Below are positions 24,501-27,695 of a stretch of 27,695 nt of DNA, in pieces. This stretch comes from Acanthaster planci (taxonomy: Eukaryota; Echinodermata; Asteroidea; Valvatida; Acanthasteridae). How positions within the stretch are numbered: the first letter of the stretch is position 1; each line of letters starts with the position of its first letter. The stretch lies in the NCBI RefSeq assembly GCF_001949145.1, contig NW_019091411.1, forward strand, positions 360,743 through 388,437, given 5' to 3'. Both the position numbers and the translations under genes were made by a program. A model generated the notes under the pieces. It was given only the letters and a program-made list of their open reading frames with translations. It made no database searches and was not told the DNA's origin.

Positions 24501-27160
24501 CTGCAATGACAGTCTGGTGCCCAGGATGGTGGCCGTGCATGTGGACAACTCCAGGGATTTAGGGGTATGATGAATGGCTGTGGAATGTTAGAAAAACAAA
24601 GGTTTTACCAAGGAAAGGAATTTGTTTTGGGCTTGTTGTTTGTTCATTGAAAGTTCCTTGCTTAGGAACTTATGAAAACCACCAAAGTGGCTGTCCATAT
24701 CTGTCTCCCACGTCGCCCTATTTAAGTCAATTACTGGATAGCAAACTGTCTGACTGGAAATGTGGAAATCCCAGAAATCTGCCAAATCTACACTGGTTTG
24801 CTCAGAACATTTGTCCTAATCATCGCTGTCGAAGCAAACACCACCATTGCTCGTTTGTCTTTTTTCCTTTGCCCGTCACAACAGAACAAGGTCACCGCCA
24901 TGACCTTCTTCACTGGCACCCATCCGGACGCCCTCCAGCGCACCCTCAACTCCAACATGGAGGCCCGGCATGTGGGCTGGGTGACCTGTGACCTGGACCG
25001 CTGCCCCGAGCGGCCGAAGGTGGTCAAGGTGGAGCTGAAAGGGCCCGACAGTCACCTGCGGGTCCGGCAGGTCAAGGTGCTAGGCCAGAACGAAGGCGAG
25101 AACCTCAGCACGGGTAGGTCCCTCATTTTTGTCTCAGGGGATGAGAGTGTTTACCCCTGTTGTGGAAAGCAATGGAATGGGAAAATGTAGCACTGGTTGA
25201 ACTTGTTTCCTAGAGTTGATTGCACCAGAAAAATCAACTCTCTGAAAGTCTAGATCTGTGCATTTTATGAATTACAGTGATGAGAATAGGAACTGAAGAT
25301 GTGATATCCTAAATTTGATTGGTTGAAATGGTATGACTTGTTCTTTTTTGTGATTGCAAAAGTAACAATTTTAAATTTAATGTTTTTAAATTTTTTTTTG
25401 AGTCTCAATGAGTTATTGGGTTCAGAATTAACACACTGAAGGAACAAAAAGTTGAGTAGGCTTTACCTAGTTGCTGTGAAGAGGTCTTTATCTAGTGTTA
25501 TGCTTATTTTTTGCCGTGGATTGTGGAAAAGGAGGTATGGACAAATTTTAGAATGCAGTTGAAACTTGGCGTGTTGATTATTACAGAGGTTTGTCAGGTT
25601 CATTGGCAAAGTATTATTTTCTCTAGATACAATGAGCCAGTTCGGTATTTCAAAAAACAAGGTCATTTAGGAACAAAGCACACAAGTGAGTCTGCGTGGG
25701 AAAGTGCTGATAAGGCAGGTCTCATTCACGTCCGAATGACCCTGGATGCACTTCATTTCGACCCTTCATTTTTGATACCGATCTGGCTCATTTTTTTTGT
25801 CACCAATGAAATTGGGTTCTGTTGTAGACAATACTTGCTAACATTGATGTGTCAAATCATGTTAGCAGCTTATGTGTGAAGATTTGTTCTAACATTCAGA
25901 CATCTTTTCCTTTCCCCTGTGTTTTTCTTTTAGGCCCCCAGCAGTCAGCTCAGGCCCTGCAGCAGAAGAACTGCGAGGCAGAGACGCTGCGAGTCTTCAG
26001 GCTACTGACGTCCCAGGTCTTTGGCAAGCTGCTCAGCGACGAGGAGTCCGGAGATGACAGGATGGAGGAGAACGGCGAGAAACAAGACGACAATAGCTCG
26101 GTGAGAAAGTGGCCCCTAGAATCACTCTAAAAAAGAAAGATTTTTTTTAACTGCGCGCTCAAAGATTGCTCACAGACACGTTGTGTGCTTAGAAGAGCGT
26201 CAATGTTCAAATTGTTGTTGGTTGGTTTGTGTTTTGTAAATATTTATCATGCCACAATGTTGGTCTGGCACCAAGGGCTTGAGAATTGTCACAGCAAGGA
26301 CATGTATCTAGTGGGCCAGTGATTGGGATAAAGTTGGTATTTAGGAAGTTGTAAGATTTTCGGTGAAGTTTTGTTTCAATCACCGAGATGAGTCCATGTT
26401 TAATTTCAGGATATTGGTGATCCAGATCTCAGGGAACATATGGTAGGCATTCTCTTCAGCAGAAGTAAGCTTACCAATCTACAGAAACAGGTAAAGTAAT
26501 GTCCATCTTTCATTGGCTGCTTTGTGGAAAAAGTGAAAAAAGAACTGTTTGCTTTGTTTCAGTTTGTTGTTGAATGCCTGGCGGTTATAACCTTAGTTGT
26601 GATGTATACTTTGGACCTTGCTTTTTAAAAGGAGATAACATCAAAAGCACTCTGGAACTTGTAAGTTGCTTTGACTTGAATCTAACTTTGAAGTGTATCA
26701 GCTGTCTTGGAGGTCTCAGAAGGTTTTCTGAAAAGGTCTTGATTACAGAGCTACAGTGTAGGAGAGGTTGGAGTGACTCTGAATTTTTCTTTGGCTTCAC
26801 TGTCAGGTCTGCTCCCACATTGTGCAAGCCATCCGCAAGGAGACGGCCAAGATGCGGGAGGAGTGGGAGGCCAGTCTTGCCAGCAGCAAGACCGCCGCGT
26901 CAGCATCAATAGGGGCGGCAGCAGGAGCAGCAGCTGCAGCTGCAGCAGCCACTGCTGTCCTGCTCAGCCCTGGTGAGCGGGAGGACCGGCCCCAGACCTC
27001 CTTCTTGTCGGCCGCCGACGCCTACTGCTTCGAGCTGCTGTCCATGGTGCTGGCGCTGAGTGGATCCAGCGTGGGGCGGGTCTACGTGGCGCAGCAGGCA
27101 GCACTGCTTCAGGACCTGCTGGCGCTGCTGCACACCGGCACCCCCAGGGTTCAGAGACAG
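450..27160 (+). CDS. MYCBP2: MYCBP2/PHR-family E3 ubiquitin ligase, internal part (35 exons)
   Basis: Seen: 35 exons with consensus splice sites and compatible phases encode 2,839 uninterrupted codons, in the domain order PHR1 end, linker, PHR2, CUB-like fold, filamin repeat, two SH3-like repeats, long disordered region with a zinc-binding block, and DOC domain. Known: this order is diagnostic of MYCBP2/Highwire/RPM-1, neuronal signalling hubs of about 4,000-5,000 residues that restrain DLK MAP-kinase signalling, shape axon growth and synapses and control axon degeneration; the catalytic RING-Cys-relay sits at the C terminus. Inference: about 60% of the protein is here and the catalytic part lies beyond 27695. 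Of the 34 internal introns, 22 are phase 0, 8 phase 1 and 4 phase 2. No frameshift or internal stop appears, so the gene looks functional. Promoter, start codon, stop codon and poly(A) signal are outside the window. Confidence 0.95.
670..766 (+). CDS. MYCBP2: MYCBP2 exon 2: linker after PHR1
   Basis: Residues 28-60, beginning LPQPDV and ending TEPVHILTPRFSNTVNS. Phase 2 in, phase 0 out, with acceptor CTGCAG and donor TCG|GTAAAC. It is a short serine-rich tail of PHR1 followed by the conserved PVHILTPRF segment. The 436-bp intron that follows holds nothing recognisable. Confidence 0.85.
1203..1395 (+). CDS. MYCBP2: MYCBP2 exon 3: helical linker
   Basis: Residues 61-124. Starts EVFKSLLRLLDWSWNKLAEG and continues in a leucine-rich, amphipathic helical pattern to the YVCEIYPSP end. 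Acceptor CGTAG, donor GTAAGA at 1396, phase 0 to phase 1. No catalytic or named motif is seen; it belongs to the armadillo-like helical stretch between PHR1 and PHR2. An overlapping reading frame running from the intron into this exon lacks codon bias and similarity and is a shadow. The following 995-bp intron carries the foldback element at 1819-2069. Confidence 0.88.
1819..2069. mobile_element. Foldback/MITE-like element with GCGCTGCTTA inverted ends
   Basis: About 250 bp inside intron 3. The left arm GGCGCTGCTTAACGCA (1840-1855) matches the reverse complement of the right arm TGCGGTAAGCAGCGCC (2035-2050) at 15 of 16 positions. Outside these the ends GGGACTAAGCCCAATTT (from 1820) and a degenerate ATTTAAAGTGGCAGTCC (to 2069) also pair imperfectly. 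The interior repeats the words GCTTAA, TGCTTA and ATTCTG many times. No coding capacity. I associate this style of short palindromic element with echinoderm-type genomes, but that is memory, not a search. No clear target-site duplication is visible. Confidence 0.6.
2391..2704 (+). CDS. MYCBP2: MYCBP2 exon 4: helical linker with 8-alanine tract
   Basis: Residues 125-229. Helical, cysteine- and leucine-rich segments (AESIAACCDLLRVIL and LKWLVLCELLGSMST) flank a run of eight alanines at 2525-2548 encoded by mixed GCA/GCG codons, followed by TMAMAETQRLRALWDNIL. Acceptor CCTCAG, donor ACT|GTGAGT, phase 1 to phase 0. The tract looks like a lineage insertion between conserved helices. The 763-bp intron that follows shows nothing recognisable. 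Confidence 0.88.
3468..3752 (+). CDS. MYCBP2: MYCBP2 exon 5: linker with Ala/Thr-rich insert
   Basis: Residues 230-324. Opens QAEQTESNGNLLAAVLEAL, a conserved-looking helical segment, then an acidic/Gly patch, an Ala/Thr tract (3645-3698) and SSNSMELVALMEERIQ. Acceptor CTCTCAG at 3467 keeps phase 0; a nearby AAG at 3471 would break the frame. The donor CAG|GTTTGC at 3753 is weaker than its neighbours but phase-correct. The following 720-bp intron holds nothing recognised. Confidence 0.85.
4473..4565 (+). CDS. MYCBP2: MYCBP2 exon 6: linker helix
   Basis: Residues 325-355, with the amphipathic segment FHEILDRLLNILISPVQQAL ending in SK. Phase 0 both sides, acceptor TTTTTTGCAG and donor AAG|GTGAGG. 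A 31-codon exon whose skipping would keep frame. The 826-bp intron that follows contains the mariner-like MITE at 4723-4937. Confidence 0.87.
4723..4937. mobile_element. Tc1/mariner-like MITE with CACTACTCAC inverted ends
   Basis: Perfect 10-bp terminal inverted repeats CACTACTCAC (4723-4732) and GTGAGTAGTG (4928-4937), continuing into A-rich and T-rich sub-terminal sequence. The left end is preceded by TA; the right end is followed by TG, read as a decayed TA target duplication. Length 215 bp with no open frame, so non-autonomous. CACTACTCAC-type ends are widespread in mariner-derived MITEs of marine animals as I recall them; family assignment is inference. Confidence 0.6.
5392..5487 (+). 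CDS. MYCBP2: MYCBP2 exon 7: helix before PHR2
   Basis: Residues 356-387, containing YPLLVSNTSRLLACVIAELS and ending ISSD. Acceptor TTTCCAACAG, donor GAT|GTAAGT, phase 0 both sides. A short exon easily missed: the longer open frame over it reads in another phase. Its content fits the conserved helix that directly precedes PHR2 in the family. The 634-bp intron after it shows nothing recognisable. Confidence 0.83.
6122..6325 (+). CDS. MYCBP2: MYCBP2 exon 8: PHR domain 2, first part
   Basis: Residues 388-455. Contains the PHR signature SRYTRVSQGRGWSTGNGTPD, then AVCFSVDKPGVLIAGFCVYG and YELELLDG. The PHR fold is a beta-sandwich found in MYCBP2 orthologs and BTBD1/2/3/6 proteins. Acceptor CTCCAG, donor GGG|GTGAGT, phase 0 both sides. 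The 342-bp intron that follows has no recognised feature. Confidence 0.96.
6668..6796 (+). CDS. MYCBP2: MYCBP2 exon 9: PHR domain 2, middle
   Basis: Residues 456-498: HSHRWNSLELVKGSYG, then VAEIKFDRPVPIK, the conserved central strands of a PHR domain. Acceptor GTGACAG at 6667, donor AAG|GTTAGT, phase 0 both sides. The 503-bp intron after it holds nothing recognised. Confidence 0.95.
7300..7478 (+). CDS. MYCBP2: MYCBP2 exon 10: PHR domain 2, end
   Basis: Residues 499-557: EGVKYAVRLRNHGNRTVNGD, a CPDGVVFTFSSC strand and the terminal SNGT...GQLPQLLYY. This completes a PHR2 of about 170 residues. The donor is AA|GTACGT at 7479 (phase 2); a second GT four bases on (GTACAG) would break the phase to exon 11. 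PHR2 lacks the intron found just before the GVVFTF-type strand in PHR1, so the two PHR domains do not share that intron. The 388-bp intron after it shows nothing recognised. Confidence 0.95.
7867..8009 (+). CDS. MYCBP2: MYCBP2 exon 11: helical segment after PHR2
   Basis: Residues 558-605. TAADTEHTQTESRSM followed by the helical SALSITSIIIKAATELLHQA, which matches the family pattern of a helix ending in (D/E)LLH after PHR2. Acceptor TTGCCAG, donor CAAG|GTCAGA at 8010, phase 2 to phase 1. The intron that follows is 545 bp with no recognised feature. Confidence 0.9.
8555..8655 (+). CDS. MYCBP2: MYCBP2 exon 12: helical segment
   Basis: Residues 606-639: DLSEILGSAHLFNSLLPLVL then AHIGPVAVSDPK. 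The hydrophobic LLPL(V/I)LA(H/Y)IGPVA stretch is conserved with vertebrate MYCBP2. Acceptor CTGTAG, donor AAG|GTGCGT, phase 1 to phase 0. The 627-bp intron after it shows nothing recognisable. Confidence 0.93.
9283..9513 (+). CDS. MYCBP2: MYCBP2 exon 13: helix and start of CUB-like domain
   Basis: Residues 640-716. First half is a helix (AVQILDLIQELLPPVAAIN) then a variable Pro/Ser/Gly loop; the second half, from TTSSHYAVVESDHPY, opens a beta-sandwich. ESxHPY followed by a strand is the start of the CUB-like module also seen in ZZEF1-type proteins (established family resemblance, recalled). Acceptor TTTTCAG, donor AAG|GTCAGT, phase 0 both sides. Intron 13 (776 bp) has no recognised element. 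Confidence 0.94.
10290..10578 (+). CDS. MYCBP2: MYCBP2 exon 14: CUB-like domain core
   Basis: Residues 717-812. VTFPEHVQWMLLEFDPLCGT and a QLYIPARG strand, then a Thr/Ala-rich loop (SSTTATAAVTV) and RFHGGSNWPTSAVILPG. FDPxCGTA, GSxWP and ILPG are the conserved markers of the CUB-like fold. Mammalian mapping puts FBXO45 binding between PHR2 and the filamin repeat, i.e. in or near this module. Donor CCAG|GTAGGA, phase 0 to phase 1. Intron 14 (951 bp) carries the TTAA-flanked element. Confidence 0.94.
10866..11455. mobile_element. piggyBac-like MITE flanked by TTAA
   Basis: A 590-bp segment of intron 14 bounded by TTAA at 10862-10865 and 11456-11459. The left end CCACTTTGTGCCAGTGG and the inverted right end CCACTTGCCGCCAGGG agree at most positions of the first 16. 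TTAA target sites with ends starting CC are the hallmark of piggyBac transposons. No transposase frame is present; frames inside (for example near 10892-11230) show no similarity I recognise. Ends are degenerate, so the copy is old. Confidence 0.6.
11530..11645 (+). CDS. MYCBP2: MYCBP2 exon 15: end of CUB-like domain
   Basis: Residues 813-851: GNEVTFSLETASDYMKDEKA then STYGFKCAIVGYEWS. YGFKC.(I/V).GYE is the last strand of the CUB-like fold and is nearly identical to vertebrate MYCBP2. Acceptor CTGTAG at 11529, so the exon begins with GT; donor GAG|GTAAGA; phase 1 to 0. The 583-bp intron after it shows nothing recognised. Confidence 0.95.
12229..12372 (+). CDS. MYCBP2: MYCBP2 exon 16: helical linker
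   Basis: Residues 852-899: GLVQLEKELAYLGGMCAGSL, LRKDIVLPP, then an acidic stretch EDGEEEIEP and a helix ending AQQ. The LEKELA.LGG(M/V)CA pattern is conserved in the family. Acceptor AACCAG, donor CAG|GTCAGT, phase 0 both sides, followed by a short 234-bp intron. Confidence 0.94.
12607..12779 (+). CDS. MYCBP2: MYCBP2 exon 17: linker before filamin repeat
   Basis: Residues 900-956: HSGLLGKGFALSNPPSIHQA, LEGSLPLSTQSNERAFLKDF and GTSGGRLA. Conserved with vertebrates (the SGxLGKG(F/L)ALS and SGGRLARW motifs). Acceptor TTGTAG at 12606, donor CCAG|GTAAAA, phase 0 to phase 2. The 491-bp intron after it shows nothing recognised. Confidence 0.94.
13271..13415 (+). CDS. MYCBP2: MYCBP2 exon 18: filamin-type Ig repeat, start
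   Basis: Residues 957-1005: WMQPESYVDP, then DDIRCSMPTIVTIMSRDQYG and SLVYVPNLK. The strand pattern (T)IVT(I)..(K/R)DQ(Y/F)G is typical of filamin/ABP280 repeats, in which strands A-C lead into a KV.V strand. Acceptor TTTCAG, donor AAG|GTAAGG, phase 2 to phase 0. The 571-bp intron after it has no recognised element. Confidence 0.94.
13987..14231 (+). CDS. MYCBP2: MYCBP2 exon 19: filamin-type repeat, middle with loop
   Basis: Residues 1006-1086: IDVEAVPLGKRE, a hydrophilic loop (KSTPPGEKDLTFGG), PPKLDVSYE, then NSITMMKEYELYSFEELRYA. As in vertebrates, the filamin fold is interrupted by a long loop; this loop is shorter here than in human as I recall it. Donor ACGAG|GTAAAC, phase 0 to phase 2, followed by the shortest intron of the window (119 bp). 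Confidence 0.94.
14351..14466 (+). CDS. MYCBP2: MYCBP2 exon 20: filamin-type repeat, final strands
   Basis: Residues 1087-1125: PHESMLVRDNNDGSYSGNWT, then PGSMGMYAIHVTIDG. DGSY...(W/Y)TP...G.Y.(I/L)HV..DG is the canonical end of a filamin repeat. Acceptor CCTCAG, donor CTAG|GTATGG, phase 2 to phase 1. The 457-bp intron that follows shows nothing recognised. Confidence 0.95.
14924..15015 (+). CDS. MYCBP2: MYCBP2 exon 21: proline-rich linker
   Basis: Residues 1126-1156: VPQIEVSEPPQGVLPPNPTP then KKTVQPTSK. This joins the filamin repeat to the SH3-like pair; the EV.(E/D)PP(Q/K)G(V/M)(L/I)PP motif is shared with vertebrates. Acceptor CATCAG at 14923, donor AAG|GTGAGG, phase 1 to 0. Intron 21 is 526 bp, nothing recognised. 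Confidence 0.9.
15542..15658 (+). CDS. MYCBP2: MYCBP2 exon 22: SH3-like repeat 1, first half
   Basis: Residues 1157-1195: VRKYVMKHSRGLRIRSSPSL then EEIGIVEVNGVITFIDE. LRIRSSPSL..(E)IG.V..NG.I resembles SH3b-type beta-barrels. It aligns with the end of exon 24 (HNIRCRASI...IGMMVLGNQV). Acceptor CACCAG, donor GAG|GTCAGT, phase 0 both sides. The 491-bp intron after it shows nothing recognised. Confidence 0.93.
16150..16287 (+). CDS. MYCBP2: MYCBP2 exon 23: SH3-like repeat 1, second half
   Basis: Residues 1196-1241: VHNEDGVWVRLNPETIEKYC, then REGWCLQYNQHIGKTMLVPVE. The EDGVWVRL...IEKYC...GWCL pattern repeats in exon 25 (PDGSVWVKL...MAHYC...AWSL). Acceptor GCTCAG, donor GAG|GTGAGA, phase 0 both sides. 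The 790-bp intron after it includes a small ATAT-rich stretch near 16683-16715 and nothing else recognisable. Confidence 0.95.
17078..17389 (+). CDS. MYCBP2: MYCBP2 exon 24: Ala-rich linker and SH3-like repeat 2, first half
   Basis: Residues 1242-1345. A low-complexity Ala/Gly/Pro/Ser stretch (about 17150-17265) separates EPKSIYDDKSKE from GPGMYQVTNCGASGHNIRCR and ATPIGMMVLGNQVSVTQE. The GPGMY(Q/K)V...GHNIR motif is strongly conserved in the family. Donor CAGGAG|GTATGT at 17390; decayed copies of this exon-intron boundary recur downstream in intron 24. Phase 0 both sides. Confidence 0.94.
17360..17800 (+). repeat. Degenerate tandem repeat spanning the exon 24 donor
   Basis: Three copies, about 180-200 bp apart, start near 17362, 17560 and 17743. 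Unit 1 covers the last nine codons of exon 24 and its donor (GTAACCAGGTCAGCGTTACG...GGAGGTATGTG). Unit 2 (GTATCCAGGTAGGCGTCACA...GGAGGTATGTG) agrees at about 26 of 33 positions; unit 3 (GTAATCAGGCCAGTGATACA) is more decayed. All continue into ATGATC(A/T)TGGTA-like sequence, and CATGGTAC-type words recur through the intron to about 17970. Confidence 0.6.
18285..18567 (+). CDS. MYCBP2: MYCBP2 exon 25: SH3-like repeat 2, second half, and linker
   Basis: Residues 1346-1439: MAQPDGSVWVKLDKESMAHY, then GEAWSLAQGKGLMYLIHEAD and a basic/Ser linker leading to QATPAMGFAPT. Acceptor is ATGAG at 18280-18284 after a TTCTTTTTTCC tract, a G-1 but not C-3 site; phase and homology both support it. Donor ACAA|GTAAGT, phase 0 to phase 1. 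The 626-bp AT-rich intron after it shows nothing recognised. Confidence 0.92.
19194..21452 (+). CDS. MYCBP2: MYCBP2 exon 26: giant exon, disordered region plus zinc-binding domain
   Basis: Residues 1440-2192, 2,259 bp. In order: a Ser/Pro/Gly-rich basic region (to about 1690); a conserved block SVAECARCVFAAFLWHEGLV...ACASFLKFNP (1692-1730); a second disordered Ser-rich part; helix LPVTLKHLLSFWEELTQATI (from 1903); a basic KSKKRRDK patch (20741-20765); and a Cys/His zinc-binding domain (1990-2052) with CDLC, HMRKAHPGC, GYNSSGHYCGGWAGNCGDGG and a final CERC. A conserved EAHH(V/Q)(M/I)KANA(M/L)FLL helix follows. The first base-pair context places the acceptor at CTAG (19193); upstream in-frame ATGs are intronic. 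Phase 1 on both sides, so the exon is symmetric. Phosphorylation of the Ser/Pro tracts is plausible but inferred. The intron after it is only 156 bp. Confidence 0.96.
21609..21797 (+). CDS. MYCBP2: MYCBP2 exon 27: variable linker
   Basis: Residues 2193-2255: PQISLPLLNLVDVI, then RVAYFRSISMTSQLGAQGEP, and a basic Ser-rich tail KTRRRNNSSSSS. Acceptor CTCACAG, donor TCAG|GTAAAG, phase 1 both sides. Less conserved than its neighbours; the RSISMT serine context resembles the arginine-directed kinase site style seen in the vertebrate counterpart (RSYSVV, recalled). A 237-bp intron follows. Confidence 0.86.
22035..22225 (+). CDS. MYCBP2: MYCBP2 exon 28: helical region
   Basis: Residues 2256-2319: LLRRPSSLLAKLIEGG, then RPVMSFIVQRHDLEGLQLAM and KQALRKASCRVYALQ. 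The F(V/I)(I/V)Q(R/H)HDLEGL..AMKQALRK(A/S)(S/A)CRV motif is nearly identical to vertebrates. Acceptor TGGTAG, donor CAG|GTAGGA, phase 1 to 0. The 469-bp intron after it holds nothing recognised. Confidence 0.95.
22695..22874 (+). CDS. MYCBP2: MYCBP2 exon 29: helix and Lys/Glu-rich linker
   Basis: Residues 2320-2379: ALNWLLRSVTQLTSLHDLLW, HYVCALTPLSPEKED, then a charged low-complexity tail rich in Lys, Glu and Gly. Conserved with vertebrates as (A/F)NWLL..V.Q.TSLHD(L/I)LWH. Acceptor TTTTTAG, donor CAG|GTAGTT, phase 0 both sides. The 549-bp intron after it shows nothing recognised. Confidence 0.94.
23424..23747 (+). CDS. MYCBP2: MYCBP2 exon 30: helical region before DOC domain
   Basis: Residues 2380-2487: CEHPLSDITVAGEAVHPLPT, FHTLLQTVADMMLLLPQGSA, LQQAAMRCWCLRFRPADHVF, then HVFSNINQILSRSD and an acidic/Ser tail. 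The start is a tandem TAGCAG acceptor: splicing at 23424 or 23427 both keep frame and differ by one Gln. Donor CTG|GTATGT, phase 0. The 592-bp intron after it shows nothing recognised. Confidence 0.94.
24340..24564 (+). CDS. MYCBP2: MYCBP2 exon 31: DOC/APC10-like domain, first part
   Basis: Residues 2488-2562: a helix with ELLRDVTNATELQVSSR, then MLPSLTDGSTETFWESGDED and a TITC..SLVPRMVAVHVDNS strand pair ending RDLG. SLTDG...TFWESG is the DOC-domain signature (jelly-roll fold shared with APC10 and several large E3 ligases). Acceptor AATACAG, donor GGG|GTATGA, phase 0 both sides. Intron 31 is 320 bp, nothing recognised. Confidence 0.95.
24885..25113 (+). CDS. MYCBP2: MYCBP2 exon 32: DOC/APC10-like domain, end
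   Basis: Residues 2563-2638: NKVTAMTFFTG, RHVGWVTCDL, VVKVELKGPDSHLRVRQVKV and LGQNEGENLST. The (H)LRVRQVK(V/I)LG strand closes the DOC fold. Acceptor ACAACAG, donor ACGG|GTAGGT, phase 0 to phase 1. The 820-bp intron after it contains a perfect 10-bp hairpin at 25212-25241 and AT-rich sequence, nothing else recognised. Confidence 0.95.
25212..25241. repeat. Perfect short inverted repeat in intron 32
   Basis: AGAGTTGATT (25212-25221) and AATCAACTCT (25232-25241) are exact reverse complements separated by a 10-base loop. No T-run or known RNA element accompanies it. It may be chance or a remnant of a mobile element end. Confidence 0.4.
25934..26100 (+). CDS. MYCBP2: MYCBP2 exon 33: helical segment after DOC
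   Basis: Residues 2639-2694: QQKNCEAETLRVFRLLTSQV, FGKLLSDEESGD and an acidic tail. NCEAETLRVFRL(I/L)TSQVFGKL is nearly invariant in the family. Acceptor TTTTAG at 25933, donor TCG|GTGAGA, phase 1 to 0. A 309-bp intron follows, nothing recognised. Confidence 0.96.
26410..26490 (+). CDS. MYCBP2: MYCBP2 exon 34: conserved small exon
   Basis: Residues 2695-2721: DLREHMVGILFSRSKLTNLQ then KQ. It matches the conserved (D)L(K/R)EHMVGI(I/L)FSRSKLTNLQKQ segment of vertebrate MYCBP2. Phase 0 both sides, acceptor TTTCAG, donor CAG|GTAAAG. Too short for open-frame scans. The 316-bp intron after it shows nothing recognised. Confidence 0.96.
26807..27160 (+). CDS. MYCBP2: MYCBP2 exon 35: helical region with alanine insert (last exon in window)
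   Basis: Residues 2722-2839: HIVQAIRKETAKMREEWEAS, an Ala-rich tract (26915-26956), then DAYCFELLSMVLALSGSSVG, RVYVAQQAALLQDLLALLHT and PRVQRQ. Human has a short non-alanine linker where the tract lies (recalled). Acceptor TGTCAG, donor CAG|GTGGGT at 27161, phase 0. In family proteins a (V)TSLLRR(V/L)LP-type segment follows; it is not found in the rest of the window. The open frame continuing past the donor to 27328 is intronic read-through. Confidence 0.95.
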
Positions 27161-27695
27161 GTGGGTGGGACCAGGCCTGAGATTTTTTCACAGCTTTTGC
27201 TCCACGTTCCCCCTCCCAGATTTCAGAGATATCTAATCAATTTGCACATTAAAAACCCAAGAGCAAGATCAATATATTCACAGCTATTTGGGAGAAGATT
27301 TTGTACCTTGTTAGCCCTGAAGCCCTGAAAAGTAACAGGATTTTTTGTCGGCTGGGTGCTTTGTGGAGTTTTCCTTCATCCCCCAATCTCTCCCTGTCGG
27401 ATGATGTTGAGTTTGGCTTTGTTGGTCAGCTGGTGTGGGTCCATGTGTACTTGATGAATTTGGCGAAGCAGTTGTCACAAAGGATTTATTGTGCAATGCC
27501 ATACAGAGCATGCTTGAGGCCTTATTTGACACCTTATGATTAACCCAGTTGCTGTTTGTGAATTCGACTTCAGGAGGACTGGTGGCCTTTTTAAGTGTTA
27601 CTGTTGACATTACTGCCTTATGAATTTTTTATGCTTTTTATGTTTATTGCAGAGGAGACAATAATGTAGCCTGTTGGTTTTTATGAGATGTTGAT
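27161..27695 (+). other. Downstream intron (5' part)
   Basis: AT-rich sequence after the GTGGGT donor. I searched both strands for the next MYCBP2 exon and saw none; TTATTGCAG near 27653 is followed by an early in-frame stop and no family similarity. Nothing else recognisable. Confidence 0.7.

Noticed and set aside
26807-27328. Exon 35 extended to a stop at 27328 as a terminal exon
   Set aside because: The donor CAG|GTGGGT at 27161 follows the conserved PRVQRQ end; family members continue for several hundred residues to the RING module, and sequence past the donor has no similarity.
1-27695. Prokaryotic reading (operons, ribosome binding sites, CRISPR, terminators) or tRNA/rRNA genes
   Set aside because: Consistent spliceosomal introns and one continuous animal protein explain the coding signal; poly-T runs are intronic pyrimidine tracts, and no cloverleaf or spaced direct repeats were seen.

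Overview
The window is an internal, multi-exon slice of one animal gene on the + strand. It is the ortholog of human MYCBP2 (PAM; Highwire in fly, RPM-1 in worm, Phr1/Esrom in vertebrates), the very large PHR-family E3 ubiquitin ligase. I can chain 35 exons (450-27160). Every junction has a GT donor and an AG acceptor, all phases match, and they give 8,518 coding bases (2,839 complete codons) without a stop or frameshift. Both ends of the gene lie outside: the window opens in the intron before the last exon of PHR domain 1 and closes in the intron after a C-terminal helical exon. The RCC1-like repeats (upstream) and the B-box, RING and tandem-cysteine catalytic module (downstream) are not here. 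Residue numbers below are window residues, counted from the first complete codon at 451.

Organism: an invertebrate animal, most likely an invertebrate deuterostome (echinoderm, hemichordate or cephalochordate). The basis is high protein similarity to vertebrate MYCBP2, GC-rich exons in AT-rich introns, intron lengths mostly 120-1,000 bp, and an intronic foldback element of a style I associate with echinoderm-type genomes. The taxon is inference; the gene identity is not in doubt.

Layout: 450-533, end of PHR1. 670-5487 (exons 2-7), helical linker with alanine-rich inserts. 6122-7478 (exons 8-10), complete PHR2. 7867-9513 (exons 11-13), helical segment. 9283-11645 (exons 13-15), a CUB-like beta-sandwich where FBXO45 binding has been mapped in mammals. 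12229-12779, linker. 13271-15015 (exons 18-21), filamin-type Ig repeat. 15542-18567 (exons 22-25), two tandem SH3-like repeats. 19194-21452 (exon 26), a giant 2,259-bp exon with a Ser/Pro-rich disordered region, two conserved helical blocks and a Cys/His zinc-binding domain. 21609-23747, helical region. 24340-25113 (exons 31-32), DOC/APC10-like domain. 25934-27160, helical region leading toward the RING module.

The introns carry at least three miniature transposon-like insertions: a foldback element at 1819-2069, a TA-type Tc1/mariner-like MITE at 4723-4937 and a TTAA-flanked piggyBac-like MITE at 10866-11455. Intron 24 holds a degenerate tandem repeat whose first unit includes the 3' end and splice donor of exon 24. 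I found no second gene, RNA gene, CRISPR array or prokaryotic signal. The features together are one protein: PHR, CUB-like, filamin, SH3-like and DOC modules are protein-binding platforms that bring substrates and partners (in the family: FBXO45/FSN-1, RAE1, DLK, NMNAT2, TSC2) to the distant RING/Cys-relay ligase.
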